Assembly (NCBI GenBank): GCA_946406115.1
Contig: OX291562.1
Location: forward strand, 1,146,001 to 1,210,000
Direction of reading: 5' to 3'
DNA length: 64,000 nucleotides
Source of the DNA: Apoda limacodes
Taxonomy: Eukaryota > Arthropoda > Insecta > Lepidoptera > Limacodidae
Within the stretch, counting starts at the first letter, position 1. Each line of letters begins with the position of its first letter. Both the position numbers and the translations under genes were made by a program. Shown one piece after another: positions 22,395-34,489 of this stretch. The notes below the pieces were generated by a model, which was not told the origin of the DNA, made no database searches, and worked only from the letters and a program-made list of their open reading frames with translations.

Positions 22395-23456
22395 AGGGCT
22401 CTGAATAAGGTCCACAATTGAACTGCAAGATTTAAGGCTCTGTATACCAGAAAAATCACATCTTTAGAAAGCAACAGCTTTTGACTACTATTAAGTTTGT
22501 AGCTTTTGAATAGTGAAACGGAAATTCATATAAATTGGTGTCGTGGCCCTTATAAAGTCTGAGGAAACGTATATAAGCTATAACTTTTCTAATTTCTAGT
22601 CTATGAATGAAACAAATCGTAGTTTTACGCTTATTAATATTAATTCTAGTAAAGAAAATAACAAAATGTAACTAATCAGTCATTTTTTCAGTCTTAGTCC
22701 TTGGACCTTATTATGTATTATACTTCTTTAATCACAGTCGGGACCTTATTAAGTGTTTAAAAATAACAAACATGGCAACTACTAGCAGCTCAGTATTAAA
22801 AGATAAATATGCACGTACCCTTAATCACACGTATTTACTTATCCTTATTATATATTTTTAATTTTAAAAGACTCCAAATGCGACTGGATTTTTTTTTAAC
22901 ATTCGTTGAAGTCCACGGAAGGAAAGGAGTCTAGTCAAGTTTATAGCAATGACCCAGTGTAGCGAAATGTCGTTATCGTCAAACAAAAGTGCCACTTGCT
23001 AGGCCAGCTGCTTATTGACACTTATGTAAGTCATTTACCATGTCTATTTTAAAATTTCGTAACCCTAATAAAGTCCGTACCTTATTTGGGGACAACAACC
23101 TGGACCTTGTTAGGCACTTAGATATGTCCTGATAAAACCAAACAAAATCGAAATAAAAAAGCAACAATTTTAGTTACTTACCTCATCAATCCACGTGCTA
23201 AAAATATTTTTTACATCCCTATTGCAGAGAAGAAGAAAAGACCGGCTTTTATTAATAATACCACGCAAAATTCAAACCGAATATTTTATAAATTGAGTCG
23301 CGTCTGGCTGGACTGACAAAATGGCCGGCGCGAAAGCAATGAATGTCGATGGCCTTTTTATGATTGGTTACTGGGGAGGGGCCGCGCGCTATTCGTTTTG
23401 GTTTAAGCATTAAATGCGGGAAGTTTAAAAAGATGGACCTTATTTCGAACCGGCCC
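22395..23456 (+). mobile_element. candidate decayed DNA element with recurring GGACCTTATT motif
   Basis: The left border AGGGCTCTGAATAAGGTCC is roughly the reverse complement of the right border GGACCTTATTTCGAACCGGC followed by CCT. Inside, the motif recurs near 22,702 (TTGGACCTTATTATG), 22,740 (GGGACCTTATTAAG), 23,075 (GTACCTTATTTGG) and 23,101 (TGGACCTTGTTAGG). This is reminiscent of subterminal binding sites of a DNA transposon. No transposase and no clear target duplication were found. Confidence 0.35.
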
Positions 23457-24564
23457 TTTTAGGCGCAACTACCTTATTGGATTCAAACCTTGGCTTGAAA
23501 CATTGGCTCTAATATCTGACACACATCACGCCATGCAATTTTTCATCAGATGTTATCCTTGTTTTGTTCTATAGACTTGTCCCATATGCAAGGTTGCACT
23601 TCACTGCTTATATTATTCAAAATATTATATTTATATTTTTGATCCATTTTTAAATCAAATTGTAAATTATATAGCACGCTCAAAATATTTGTGAGTGAGG
23701 AACTACGAGTGAGCCGTGCAGTGTGTCGTGTCGTGTCTTGTCGTGTCGTGTCATTAACAAGTACATATTTGTTTCGTACAACCGCTAAATCGTCACCGCA
23801 AAAATGTCGCGACGACATAGCCGAAAAACCTTTTGTAAATCGTGTCGCGTGTAGTGCGCGTTGTCTCGCAGTTAACAAACGGTCCATACGAATGTAACAT
23901 GGGTTATGATGATGCGATATCTACATAAGCACGAAGAAAAAGTATTTTTAAATTTGTCATAGCCACGACAGTCTGATCGAAAAATCGAGAGCCAAAACGT
24001 AAATGGTTTTGCGTGGATAAATTTTAATAAAATGGCTTCTTTAAAAGGCACGATTCTTCAACCCTCGGCTTCGTCCGCGCCCGCGCTCGCGTCCGCGCCG
24101 CCCTCGTTCCTCTCTCATTTTATTACAGAACTCGTTATCTGTTGCAAGTCACAAGAGCTTCTGTTCTTTTTTGTCTTAGATGACAGGTACACGGACAGCG
24201 CAACACAACTAAGCTAAGCTAATACCTCAAGTTGGTACTGTTTTTTTACCTATATGGATCACGTCTGTCTGTCCTAACAACTAATTTTAATTTTTCTAAG
24301 TGGATATTAAAATAGGGACAAGATATAAAACGTTAAATTAAAGGTGAAAATGTAAACCTATGTACTTTCCTTGGTCCAAAAGTCCTTAATGTCTCAGGCA
24401 CTTCACGTACAAAACTTTTTAAACACAAAGCAAATTATTTTTATTTTTAATGCCGGCGGGCAGTCATGAGGGGGAAGGGCGGTACATATTATTTAAAAAT
24501 ATTTTCACTACATAAACAAAATCGCGGGTTAAAGTTAGTATTAGACCAACGTAACTATTACTGT
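23457..24564. other. spacer with a short GTGTC repeat
   Basis: CGTGT/CTTGT pentamers repeat at about 23,725-23,752. Open frames near 23,550-23,890 and 24,030-24,215 are low-complexity and match nothing recognised. Confidence 0.35.
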
Positions 24565-24689
24565 TTTTTTTTTTTTTTTTTTTTTTTTTTCTGAGCTGAC
24601 TATGCAGTTGGCTGTTGCAGCCATTACTGCTTCACCGGACTTTTGGGGCGAGACTCTGAAGGAGCCTCAGCCCATATAGCGCCCAACGC

Positions 24690-27600
24690 TCAAGGGCTCC
24701 CCGCGGGGGAAGCCTCGGCTTGGGTTGTCGCTCTCGGGGGCGTCCCTTCGACCGGCGTGAGTCTCGAACCCGAAGGTGAGTCACCGCCAGGAGGGGAGTT
24801 CCCCGTTACGCGGATGCGGTTGCGATTGAGTGGGGGCGAGAAGCGCCCCGGCACTCTTTGATACCTAGTGTATCCTTGTGGGCGCCGACGAACCCGGGGA
24901 CGTCGGCGTCGTGTTTGGAGGGAGGCCCTATTCGGGGAGGTCGTTGAGACTAATCTCGCTATCCGGACAGCGAGATCGTCATCTGGGGACGTTAGTACGT
25001 GCCGAGGCCGCCTAACAATAGTTCTACGACCGTGACCGGGTCGATCGGGGGGACGATACGTGGTGGATTGCACAATTAAACGATTCGGGTGATTTTGCGT
25101 ACGCTCGAAAAAGCGGACTGCCAAGTCTTTAAAGTATTGGGGAATCGTGGGAAGTTCGAAGTCTCTGTGTAGGTCCGCATTGCGAACGTACCAAGAGGCT
25201 CCAGAGGCCGCTCTGAGAAAGCGGTTTTGGAGGGTCTGGAGTTTGTGGAGATTGCGCTTGGACAGCGCATAGGCTACGCTAGCATAAGCTAGTATGGGGC
25301 GGATACAAGTTGTGTAAAGATTTAGCTTATTTCTAAGCGACATCTTACTATACTTGCCTATCATGGGATAGAGACGACCGAGTACAAAAGCGGCTCGGTC
25401 TCTAACTATTTTGGTGTGAGCTTGGAAGTTCAAACGACTATCCATGGTCACACCGAGATATTTGGTCTTATTTTGCCAGGGAATGGCACGACCGAAGAGG
25501 GAAAGGGAAGTTGGCCGCGGAGGGCGGCCTAAGGAAAAGTGGACGGCAGAGCTTTTGTCGGGATTCACCTCGATTCTCCATTTCCGAAACCACTCGCCTA
25601 GGGCGGTGATAGCGGGTTGGAGTCTCTCAGTGATTCGACTCACTTGCCTATCTGTGGTATAGATAGCGGTATCGTCCGCAAAGAGGGCTAGTTGGGTACC
25701 TATCGTTTTAGGGATATCGTTAGTGTACAGAAGGTACAAGATGGGGGCGAGCACGGACCCTTGCGGGACTCCTGCTTCTATGGGACGGGGGGAAGAGAGA
25801 GTGCCTTCGACTTTGTAGCGAAAGCTACGATTCGACAAATAGTCTCGTATGATGAGCACGAGACGATCCGGCAACTGAAAGTTGTACAGTTTAAAAATTA
25901 AACCGTTGTGCCAGACTTGTCGAAAGCTTTCGCTACATCGAAGAAGACAGCGCCCGTGTGACGGGTCTTACCTAACGCTGGCTGAAAGCCTGTAAGAATA
26001 TGTTCCGTTATGCGGAGGACTTGATGGACGCATGAGTGTTTGGCACGAAAGCCGAACTGCTCATCTATTAAAATGCCTCTGGAAACTATAGCGTTCCGTA
26101 GGCGAGCAAGGAGGAGGCGTTCATAGAGTTAACCAAGGGCCTTTAGTAAACTTATGGGGCGATAGGAGGACGGCTCGGTACGAGCTTTACCTGGCTTATG
26201 GATGCCTATAACAATTGCATCTTTCCATTGAGAAGGAAAGATGCAATGTTCCATAGCAGCGTTAAAGATCGCTACTAGGAGGCAGATAAGGGGAAGAGTG
26301 AGGCGCTTTAGGATATCGTTAGAGATACCGTCAGCACCGGGGGCCTTACGGGGGCGTAGGTCTTTGATGACCTGTACGACTTCGTCGACAGTGACAGGGG
26401 GCAGGGGGTCTTGTGGAGGCAGAGAAGTTCTGCGCTCCACTTCGCCGTCTACCTCGCGCACGTGGTCGGGATCGAAGGGCTGTGTGCTTAAGGCACATTG
26501 GGCTTGGAGGCTAGACGCTAGGCAATCCGCCTTTTCGTCGTCGTTGAACGCGGGAACGTTGTTGTTGGGACACGTTAACGGAGGGAGAGAGTTCGCGGTT
26601 TCGGTTTTTAGAGCTCTGGCTAAGTGCCAATAAGCTTGGTGAGAGGGAGAAATGTTCTCCATAAGATCGTCGAAACGTTGGGCGCGGAGCTCAGCTACAG
26701 CGGTTCTTACACGGCGGTGTAAGTCGTTGAAGCGAGCTTTATTATCGATAGTGGGAGCGCGATCGCGAGCGCGGCGGGCCGCGTTACGCTCAGTCATTAG
26801 CGACCTGATGTGCTGAGGCAGGATTAGGTGGTGATAATCACCAACCGGCACTTGTCGTGAGCACTCGCCAACGGTGGCGGTCAGGTGGCTAGTGAGAGAG
26901 TCGATAGCTACGTTTAGATCGGTCGCGGAAGAGATTACGTTTGGAACGCGGTCTAGATGTGGCGAGCTGGGATTTTCGAGCAATTGCCCAAATTTATCCC
27001 AGTCCGTCACGGTTCTAGTGTCGGGAGGAGAGTCCGAAGGGAAACCTAATCGGAGGACGACAGGGCGGTGGTCCGAGTCAAGTTCGTCAAGCACCTCTAT
27101 AGAGCGAAAGCTTAGCCTTACGTTCTTTAGAAGTGCTATGTCCAGTACGTCAGGGTTGTTCCTAGTATTGTGGGGAAAGAAAGTGGGCGTCATGGGAGCG
27201 ATAATGTCAAAGTTTAGTCTGTCAACTAAATCGTCGAGGAGTCTGCCTCTTTGTGAAGTTACAGAAGAGTTCCAGCGGCGATGCTTGCAATTTAGGTCGC
27301 CGGCAAGAATGACGGCGTCGCCTAAACTTAAGAGCGACTGAAGGTCGCTCTCGAGCAAGTCTTTTAGGGGAGAGAGATAAACCGATGCAATGATGATCGG
27401 CTGATGGCCGGTCATCGCTAAGCGGCAGACGGATGCTTCTAAATTCGTAAGCGGTGGAGGATCGATAGGGGAGCAATGCAGGGAGCGCCTGTAATAGATG
27501 AGAGTGCCTCCGAGATTGGAGGAAGTTCTATCATTACGGACGGTGCGATAGTTCGCGATCGAAGGGGTACGGAAAGCGGGCTTTAGGAACGTTTCCTGGA

Positions 27601-27730
27601 TGAGGAAGACGTCCGGTTTTTGGGACGAGAGGAATTGCGATAATTCCTCTCTTTGGTTGCGGAGACCGTTGGCGTTAAAATAGCCTATGGAGACGGACCG
27701 GGGTTTTTCGCGCGCGGTTGTGCAATCCAT
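24690..27730 (-). pseudogene. ORF2 of LINE A: endonuclease-reverse transcriptase, with stop and frameshift
   Basis: The ATG at 27,728-27,730 starts an APE-type endonuclease: FNANGL (N21), LIQETFL (E46), VYLSP, GDLNCKHRRWN, DVLDIAL and SDHRPV. The reverse transcriptase follows with IGIHKPGK, SSYRPISLL, DEQFGFRAKHS, motif A FFDVAKAFDK, motif B AGVPQGSVLAP and motif C LFADDTAIY. A stop lies at 26,129-26,131 (a TAA where related elements have a lysine between ALG and LYERLL). A 1-nt deletion near 25,917 sits inside motif A, right after AFDK. The rest (24,690 to about 25,915) is open to the C-terminus. Without both lesions it would be about 1,013 codons long, normal for jockey. It cannot make a working protein as it stands. 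Confidence 0.85.
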
Positions 27731-27737
27731 TTTGGTT

Positions 27738-29503
27738 TTAAGGTTTTGGAGTTACCCTGCGGAGGACGGCGAAGAAGTCGCGATGCTTAGCCATGAAGCT
27801 GAGCATTTGATGGGAATTTGTGATTTGTACGTACTCGGCGTACACGATCTCGAAATACGCAGGGTCGCAGGCCCAAGAAATTTCGGAGAGAATGTCGAAA
27901 TGCTGCTGCTCGGCCGTCTGAGCGGCGTTGCGGGGCAGCGCGAGAGAGGGGCGGGGTAGGGAATACCCGTAACTGAGACGGGCCCGGGGAGAGTAGACAA
28001 AAGTTTGTCAGTCTCCTTTGATTTGGACGCGACGACTAGCGCTGGAGGACGGCTCCAGGCGTTGACAGTAGGGAGGGGAGCAGGCACGAGCGAAGCCTGT
28101 TGGCGGGGGGCGGAGGGGCGCGATTTACCCTGTTTGGGTTTACGCGAGCTCTGTTTGGGAGCTTTGGGGCACCCGCGGTAATTCGCTGGGTGGCCTTCAC
28201 TCCCACAGAGTACGCAAGCGACCGGGTCGGATGCGTTTGAGCGATCGCGATCACAGTCCGGAGTGGCGTGATCGCGTAAACATTTGACGCAGCGCGGTCT
28301 GCGTCTGCAGTTGCGCTGCGCGTGGCCATATAGCTGGCATCGGTGGCATTGACTCGGGTTCGACCGCTTGTGCGGAGTCTCGACCCTGATGCCTTTGAGG
28401 CTGCAAACATCTTTAATGTTAAAGATGGCTTTGCCTTCTTTTGTTAGGTCTAGTACAACGAGCACCATGTCGTAGCACTCGGACTTATTTCGGCCATTGT
28501 ACATACGATGTACTTCCCGTACGGGGAGGCCTTGGACGATTAAGTCGTCCTGGATAGTCTTGGTGGAGAATTCCCTAGGGACTCCCCTTACGACTGCCCT
28601 TAAAACGCGTTCCTCGGCCAATGAGTACGTGTGGTACTCATATTTTTGAGCCGTGAGGAAGGCCGTCAGATTTCGGAAATCTGACGGTGTCGGGACCTGC
28701 ACTTTGATGCCGCGCTCGGCATCATTGCGGGCGTGCGTATAATTGATACGCTTGGCCTTCATAGCGTTAGCAATGTTCGGCCAGGCCCCTTTGTCTTTGA
28801 TGACGATGGGCGGCGGAGATTTTTCCTTCCGTCCCGAAGTGGGACAGTCGGACTGCGAAGAGGTGGCGGCGGGGGGGGTTGTGTCCATGGCGGCTAGCTC
28901 AGGGCTGGCCGCCGAGGTGGACGGGGACGGGGACGCGGAAGCGCTAGGCGCTTTGAGGCGCTTAGCCTCGGAATCGGAGGGGGGAGGAGTAGAAGACTCC
29001 AGGGCGGATGCCGCCGAAGCCTTTTTGGACTTGGCGGACTTCTTCCACTTTTTACCCTTTTTGGTTCCCAGGCCAATCACTTTAAAGCCTTCGTCGTCCT
29101 CAGACAACGCCGACTCAGCGGACATTACGGCTGCTGGAGACCGGGGTGCGGTTTCGGAGGTTGCGGGGGGCGGGGTAGCGAGAGACCGAGTAAGGGTCTC
29201 ATCGGCTACCGGAGTGGGAGGGCGAATGGGCGTAGGGGCCCGAAGAGCGCGGCGAGCGACACGCGGGTCGCGATGGCGGGGTTCGCGGGAGAGAGAGCGC
29301 GAGCGAGTGCGTGAGCGAGAACGCGAACGGGACAGGGCACGCGGCGGCGAACATTGGGAGGGTACCGAATTGTCGGATGTTTCGTGGGCAGCCACAGCCT
29401 GGTAAGCGTAGGCTCGGACCAGATCTGAGTGATCACGAAGGCATAACCTTATGATCTCCCCTATCTGGTCCCGGGACATGCCAGTGAGTAGTTCTTCGGC
29501 CAT
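27738..29503 (-). pseudogene. ORF1 of LINE A: gag-like zinc-knuckle protein, frameshifted near its end
   Basis: The ATG at 29,501-29,503 begins MAEELLTGMSRDQIGEII. A basic RS-rich region (residues about 55-90) and a Ser/Pro-rich linker follow. Next comes a folded domain before the zinc fingers (about residues 240-390: IKVQVPTPSDFRNLTAFL, AVVRGVPREFSTKTIQDDL). Three CCHC knuckles then occur: CHRCQLYGHAQRNC, CVKCLRDHATPDC and CVLCGSEGHPANYRGC. Near 27,945-27,957 the frame changes relative to the 1-770 copy. The uninterrupted frame therefore ends at 27,752 with an unrelated Ser/Pro-rich tail, while the conserved C-terminus ending KP at 27,738 lies one frame over. The family role is RNA binding and RNP formation. 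Confidence 0.8.
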
Positions 29504-30265
29504 CGCGGGAGTGGCCGAGGTGTAGCTTGTGAGTACCTAGTGACTCCCCACCATTGCTGGCGAGGAGCAAGAATACCTAAATGTGGCCAGGCGCCCCGCA
29601 GTGCTACGGATTGCCTGGTGTGTACCTAACTCCTACTCCTACGGCCGGGGTTACGTTGTCACCGTTAGGTTTCCCCCCAGCAACGAGACGTTTATGAACG
29701 AGAAACTTTTAGGTAGACCGCAACTCTGAAAAGAGCTATACGATCTCACCCACCAGCCCTTGAGCACTCGGAACTGGATTTCTACAAACTAAAACGCAAT
29801 CGACACTTAAAACGCGAGAATGCACGGAGCGGCGAACCGCTGAAGCGGAAATACTACGCTAGCGATTTAACACAAAGCCGGACTCAGACCGGGCGAACCG
29901 GTAACAGTCAAAGAGGCAAGCGAGGGTCACCGCTATGCGTAGTAGTTCCGCGACTACGAGAACACACACTCAAGCACAAAAACGCACAGTATCGCTTCGA
30001 TAAACACTCGGTTATGGGCGCGTTGAAGAACGCACAAACACACTCAGCGCGGGCCGAGAAGCAATTTCCCAGCCAATACACACTGCCGAGCAGCGCTTCA
30101 ACACTCAGGCCGATTTTCCAGGAATTGCGGGCAATAAACCAAACAACAATTCGAGGTCGTCAGCGCTGAGGCAAAACACCACACAGGAATGCGCACCAGC
30201 TGAGTCACCACTGCACGGAGCACACTAAGAGCACTTGACGCTCGAAAACACGACCACACAACACG
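29504..30265 (-). promoter_or_regulatory. 5' leader of LINE A (presumed internal promoter region)
   Basis: GC-richer sequence lies between the ORF1 ATG and the AT-rich flank. Jockey elements carry internal RNA polymerase II promoters here, but I could not point to a specific initiator. The outer border is estimated from the change in composition. Confidence 0.45.
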
Positions 30266-32302
30266 AGAGTCGAATCGGGAATGGTATACAAATCAAAATT
30301 CGTTCTATATTTATAGTAAAAATGAAAAACCCCATCAGAGGGAGAGGTTGTTCCATAGAACCTTCTAGATTTAGTACTTAACTTATTGTACTTACTGTGG
30401 TGACTAAAAATCTAGCCCACACAAAACTTAGTGAAAGACAACATATAGTAGTCGATATAGACATATTTCGAAAGTATAGGTATATCTACCTAGCTATAAA
30501 TCGCTACTTACAGTTGGGGTTTCTATCGGCTATTGCCATCACAGTCACACGATTTGCGGCTTGACTATAAAATAACACTGTTTTACATTTTTAGGTTTTA
30601 TAGCCAAACGGTAGGAGCTATAATGACGATTTAGGTGTCCTAAGATAGATCTTTCAGAGGCGGTTCCAACGACGTATCGTGGTATGTTCCATCGTATACG
30701 GTTAGGCCGTAGTGAGAGAAGAGCTGAAATTCTAGCTCTCAGGGCTTTCTGCCTATACTAGATGACTACAGACTTTGTGCTATATGTCAAAAAATGGACC
30801 TAAAATTCGGACATACCTTTTCGTGTTTTTGGTGTCTGTCAGTATGTTATATCATGAAAAAATGTGTGATATAAGTTTTCAGGATTTTCCTTGTGCTCCT
30901 GTACTTCAGGGGTTAAAGTTACCTGTATGAAACCTATTTATCTTGGTAGATGCCTATGAAAGGTATCTAGTGATATATTTATCTTTATCCTATGTAACCC
31001 GGTTGCTGAGTTATAAGCTATCGTATTTCATAACTTTACACGTAATTTGTGCCCCAACCATACTACTTATCGTAACGGTATAGATACCTACGTGTAGGGG
31101 CAAAGATGTGCTTTTAACCTGTAATGCTAATTTTAGGCATAGCCTAAGGACTTAATGACCCTAGCCAAGTAAAGTTTTAGACAGTCTTTCTCTTTTTTAC
31201 CCATAAACCCATCCCTTTTGTATCTCTATCGCAGTCTATTTTCAAAGGAGTGAGGGAGAAAGAATGTACAATGCTCAACACGCTAACTATTTTCACCTGT
31301 AACTTATTAACCGTACATACGGCTTATATAGAACTTTACATGGTAGTTCTGTATAGTTTTGCACAACAAATGGCATATTTTTTACAAACATATGTTAAAC
31401 TAAATTTCCCGCTTTTTTGGAGATAGTCGTGCGTACAAGGTCGACAACATGTCGGTACTCACACAATATTATTTTTGAAATCAACAAATAGTAAAGAGGG
31501 GAAATGAAACAAACCTGCTCTACTTTTACCTAACTTAATACAATTTTACAGTTATTGTTATTACAAGTTTTAAATCTAAACTAGTCCCTATTAGGAAAAT
31601 AGTTTTTATTGTGTAAATATATACTTAATATTAACTTATTATTACGAACATTATATGACAAAAATTATGCATTTTTATATAAATGTTTATAGATGCAATT
31701 TGTGTTGCATTCTTGCAGCGGTGATAACAAAGTTTTCGCCTTTCCCCTCTAGCCAAAGACGATGAAAGTTTGACCTACCTCGACATTTGGTCGCGAGGAA
31801 AACATCTCAACAAAATGACGAAATGTGCCGTGTTATGATGTCAAAACTACAGCAGTAAAACAAAAAACGTTTTTTTTCACAAGTAAGTACATTTTTGATT
31901 TGTTTTAATAGTAATTTGTCAAGCAAAACACATTTTTACGCAAATGAACAAATTAATCCAGCCAAGTAAAATAGGTTCATTGCACACTCAATACTTCTAC
32001 AAAAATTGGTCGGCCTATCTGATAAATACACTGAATGGTAAGGGATGGACAAATATCGATATACTTATCGACATTTGTAATATCCGTTATTCATTATTTA
32101 TTAATTTTAATTATTAATAATAAATATGAAAGAGGTTTAGCTAAATATAAATTAATTAAATAGGATTTTCATATTTTTAGGGTAACGTAGCCAATAAGAT
32201 AAAACGAAACTCTGATATTATCTACAAATACGTAAGTCGGAGGCTTACGACTCCGCCATTTTTCATCAATTCAAAAAATTGGTCTTAAATGTTCCTGTTT
32301 TT
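30266..32302. other. AT-rich spacer, no feature recognised
   Basis: No open frame of interest and no repeat was recognised. Confidence 0.35.
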
Positions 32303-32412
32303 TATACCACCAGGGTAGCAAAATGTTTACAGCCCGCCTAATACGAAGCAGTTACCGTAGCCTATGAACGCTACACGCTTCACCAGTGGCATTACTTAAG
32401 CGTTGACGACCG
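32303..32412 (-). mobile_element. family Z LINE, 3' UTR scrap
   Basis: On the minus strand the order matches the family Z 3' end: TAGCGTTCATAGGCTACGGT, then ACTGCTTCGTATTAGGCGGG, then TTTTGCTACCCTGGTGG. Diverged. Confidence 0.55.
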
Positions 32413-32439
32413 TTTAAATAGAACCCCCCTTAAATATTT

Positions 32440-32762
32440 GTTTAATTAATTTTTTTTTTAAATTGACTATATAAATAAATATCTGTGAATATTTTAAGCG
32501 TCTACCTGTTGCCGTTATCAATATCGAGCAAAAACGAGCAAAATATCACGTTTGTTGTATAGGAGCCCCCTTAAATATTTATTTGATTCTATTTTTTAAT
32601 ATTTGTTGTAATAGCGGCAACAGAAATACATCTTCTGTGAAAATTTCAACTGTCTAACTATCACGGTTCATGAGATACAGCCTAGTGACAGACGGACGGA
32701 CGGACAGCGGAGTCTTAGTAAAAGGGTCCTGTTTTTTACACTTCGGGTACAGAACCCTAAAA
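32440..32762 (+). mobile_element. lepidopteran interspersed repeat ending GGGTACAGAACCCTAAAAA
   Basis: The stretch contains CACGGTTCATGAGATACAGC, GACGGACGGACGGACAGCGG and AGTCTTAGTAAAAGGGTCC and ends TTCGGGTACAGAACCCTAAA. This 3' end is very common in lepidopteran DNA. A second copy of the end lies at about 38,400-38,436. Confidence 0.65.
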
Positions 32763-32890
32763 ATTTACTAAGAATTTTAGTTGAAATTCAGTAATCAATA
32801 ATAATTACATCGTCTAAATAAATTTATTTTATTTCGTATGCTTCAGCTTTTATTATTGGGTATTTTTTAGTAAAATTTAATTTTCTGATT

Positions 32891-33075
32891 TTGACGCAGA
32901 CTGTCCGGCGGCGGTTAAAGGAAACAGGGCTTCGACACCGTAGGGCAGCGAAAAAGATTCCGCTTACAGAAGCGCGTGCTCAAGTAAGCTTTTGCTTAGA
33001 ATATTATAATTTTGACTGCGTTACTAACATATTTGTTGACGAGAAAACTTTTCAATCGCATAAGGACTGCAGAAA
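32891..33075 (+). pseudogene. Tc1/mariner-like transposase fragment
   Basis: The frame reads VRRRLKETGLRHRRAAKKIP and then FVDEKTFQSHKDCRK. This matches the helix-turn-helix to first catalytic aspartate region of Tc1-type transposases (usual ..V.FSDEKTF). Only about 60 residues remain. There is no ATG at the start, the later catalytic residues are missing and no terminal repeats were found. Confidence 0.7.
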
Positions 33076-33079
33076 ACTT

Positions 33080-34142
33080 TTATGTCAATGTAATTTGACA
33101 GAAATTCTTAACAGATGGAAAATGTTTGTCATCCTTCTTATCTCGATAGTCAACTTGGGTTATACCTACCTCAGCGTTTAAGAAGCTATTCTTATGTTGT
33201 TTTTGACATAACACATGATTCTTACTCAGTCAAAATTATAATGATTACCGGCAGGCTATTTTAGCTGAAATTGCTTTTCTGCTAGCTGAATATTTTTCAA
33301 AGATCATGATAAAATTTACAGTAATGAATTGTGACCACAATAATACGAGTGTGTTTAATTTTTCTATACTAATAAACTAACCCAAATCCTTACACTTTTG
33401 TTAGATAAAACTCCAGTAGCTCGCTCCCTCAATATTTTCTATGTACATAATTAGCTCGATACCTAAAGTTTTGGGTATTTTACTTTCATATAATATTTCA
33501 TATACCGTGGGTATATCGACATTTTAAAAGACAGTATAATATAATAAATTAGATATTAAATTTAATAAGGGTTTTAGTATTCGGACGTCAGATGTAAGAT
33601 TATATTAATACTCAATAGCTGTTGATTTTTTTGTATTTTTGATGTGTGGTGTAATAAAAATGTAGTAAGCGTTTGGGCAATAAAGGTTAAGGCTTAGGTA
33701 AATAGTTTTAATTTATGATTATTATTTTTTCAAATAGGTTTCTGTGATATGGATTACCCAATTGTGGGATTGTTGTAGTTAAAAAATTCTATTATATTCA
33801 AAAAGTTTTAGGATTGATTAATGTAAATACTTTATCTTAAAAGCTCCATTGGCACTAAGATCCTTTGTGGGTATTCACACTATTGTTAATTACTTTACTC
33901 CCAAATAAGTTCTATAAAAAAATTATTTCTATTGTTGTTATTTTAAGTTTATCCTCATTATTATTTTTAATTTAAATTATCATGTTGATTTAAAATAATT
34001 AAATGACGTTACTACGACTTCTGATATTTTTTTTACTTTTACTAAAAGGCCGGTCTCGACTAAATTACCAAAGAGTCTGCCAACTGATGACTATTGCCAA
34101 TTGTAGTCGAGATAGAATTAGTGGATTAAGTTGATGTTTGTT
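33080..34142. other. AT-rich spacer, no feature recognised
   Basis: No supported feature. Confidence 0.35.
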
Positions 34143-34345
34143 AACCATTGTGTATATCTGAGGAATTGTTAAAAACTATAGACACGTCCGGTCCCCTCTC
34201 TACTATCGCATCGCTAGCCACCGTGAGGGAGTCCATCCTCACACCTCAAGCCTATATAGTTAGTCACGCACAAGGGTCAGCGTCCATAGGCTGCGTTGAC
34301 TGCTTAACACGAGGCGGTCCGTATGCTTATTTTTCACCTAAGAAT
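34143..34345 (+). mobile_element. family Z LINE, diverged C-terminal and 3' UTR scrap
   Basis: The stretch follows the family Z order: TCTGAGGAATTGTTAAAAAC (SEELF), a CATCGCATCGCTAGCCACCG-like block (YHRTARHR) and GCGTCCATAGGCTGCGTTGA. It ends near AGGCGGTCCGTATGCTTAT. Several frameshifts. Confidence 0.65.
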
Positions 34346-34361
34346 ATTGAAACAAAAAACT

Positions 34362-34487
34362 AAACGAATGAGTATATCAACCCACACTTCCCACTTTTGG
34401 GCACAAGTCTATACCTACTTACTAAGAAGAAGGTAAAGACTTGTGCTCAAAAGTGGGAAAAGTGTGGATTGATATACTCATTCGTTT
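34362..34487. repeat. fold-back repeat, 49-bp arms, 26-nt loop
   Basis: The left arm (34,362-34,410) starts AAACGAATGAGTATATCAA and the right arm (34,437-34,487) ends TTGATATACTCATTCGTTT. They pair along the whole length with only about four mismatches or gaps (for example CCCACTTTTGGGCACAAGTC against GACTTGTGCTCAAAAGTGGG). No coding potential. Confidence 0.85.
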
Positions 34488-34489
34488 AC

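Larger units (their letters stand above)
24565..30265 (-). mobile_element. near-full-length jockey-like LINE, family A (inactivated)
   Basis: On the minus strand this element has a long GC-rich 5' leader (from about 30,265 to 29,504), ORF1, ORF2, a short 3' UTR and a poly(A) tail (T-run at 24,565-24,592). ORF1 carries three zinc knuckles. ORF2 carries an APE-type endonuclease and a reverse transcriptase with FADD. This is the usual jockey layout and length. I could not define a target duplication. Related pieces lie at 1-770, 1012-1209 and 39,180-39,290. Three disabling changes are visible: one frameshift near the end of ORF1, and a stop and a 1-nt deletion in ORF2. Confidence 0.85.

Noticed and set aside
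28743..29405. 220-codon plus-strand ORF rich in Arg/Glu
   Set aside because: Shadow of the RS/SP-rich minus-strand ORF1 of LINE A.
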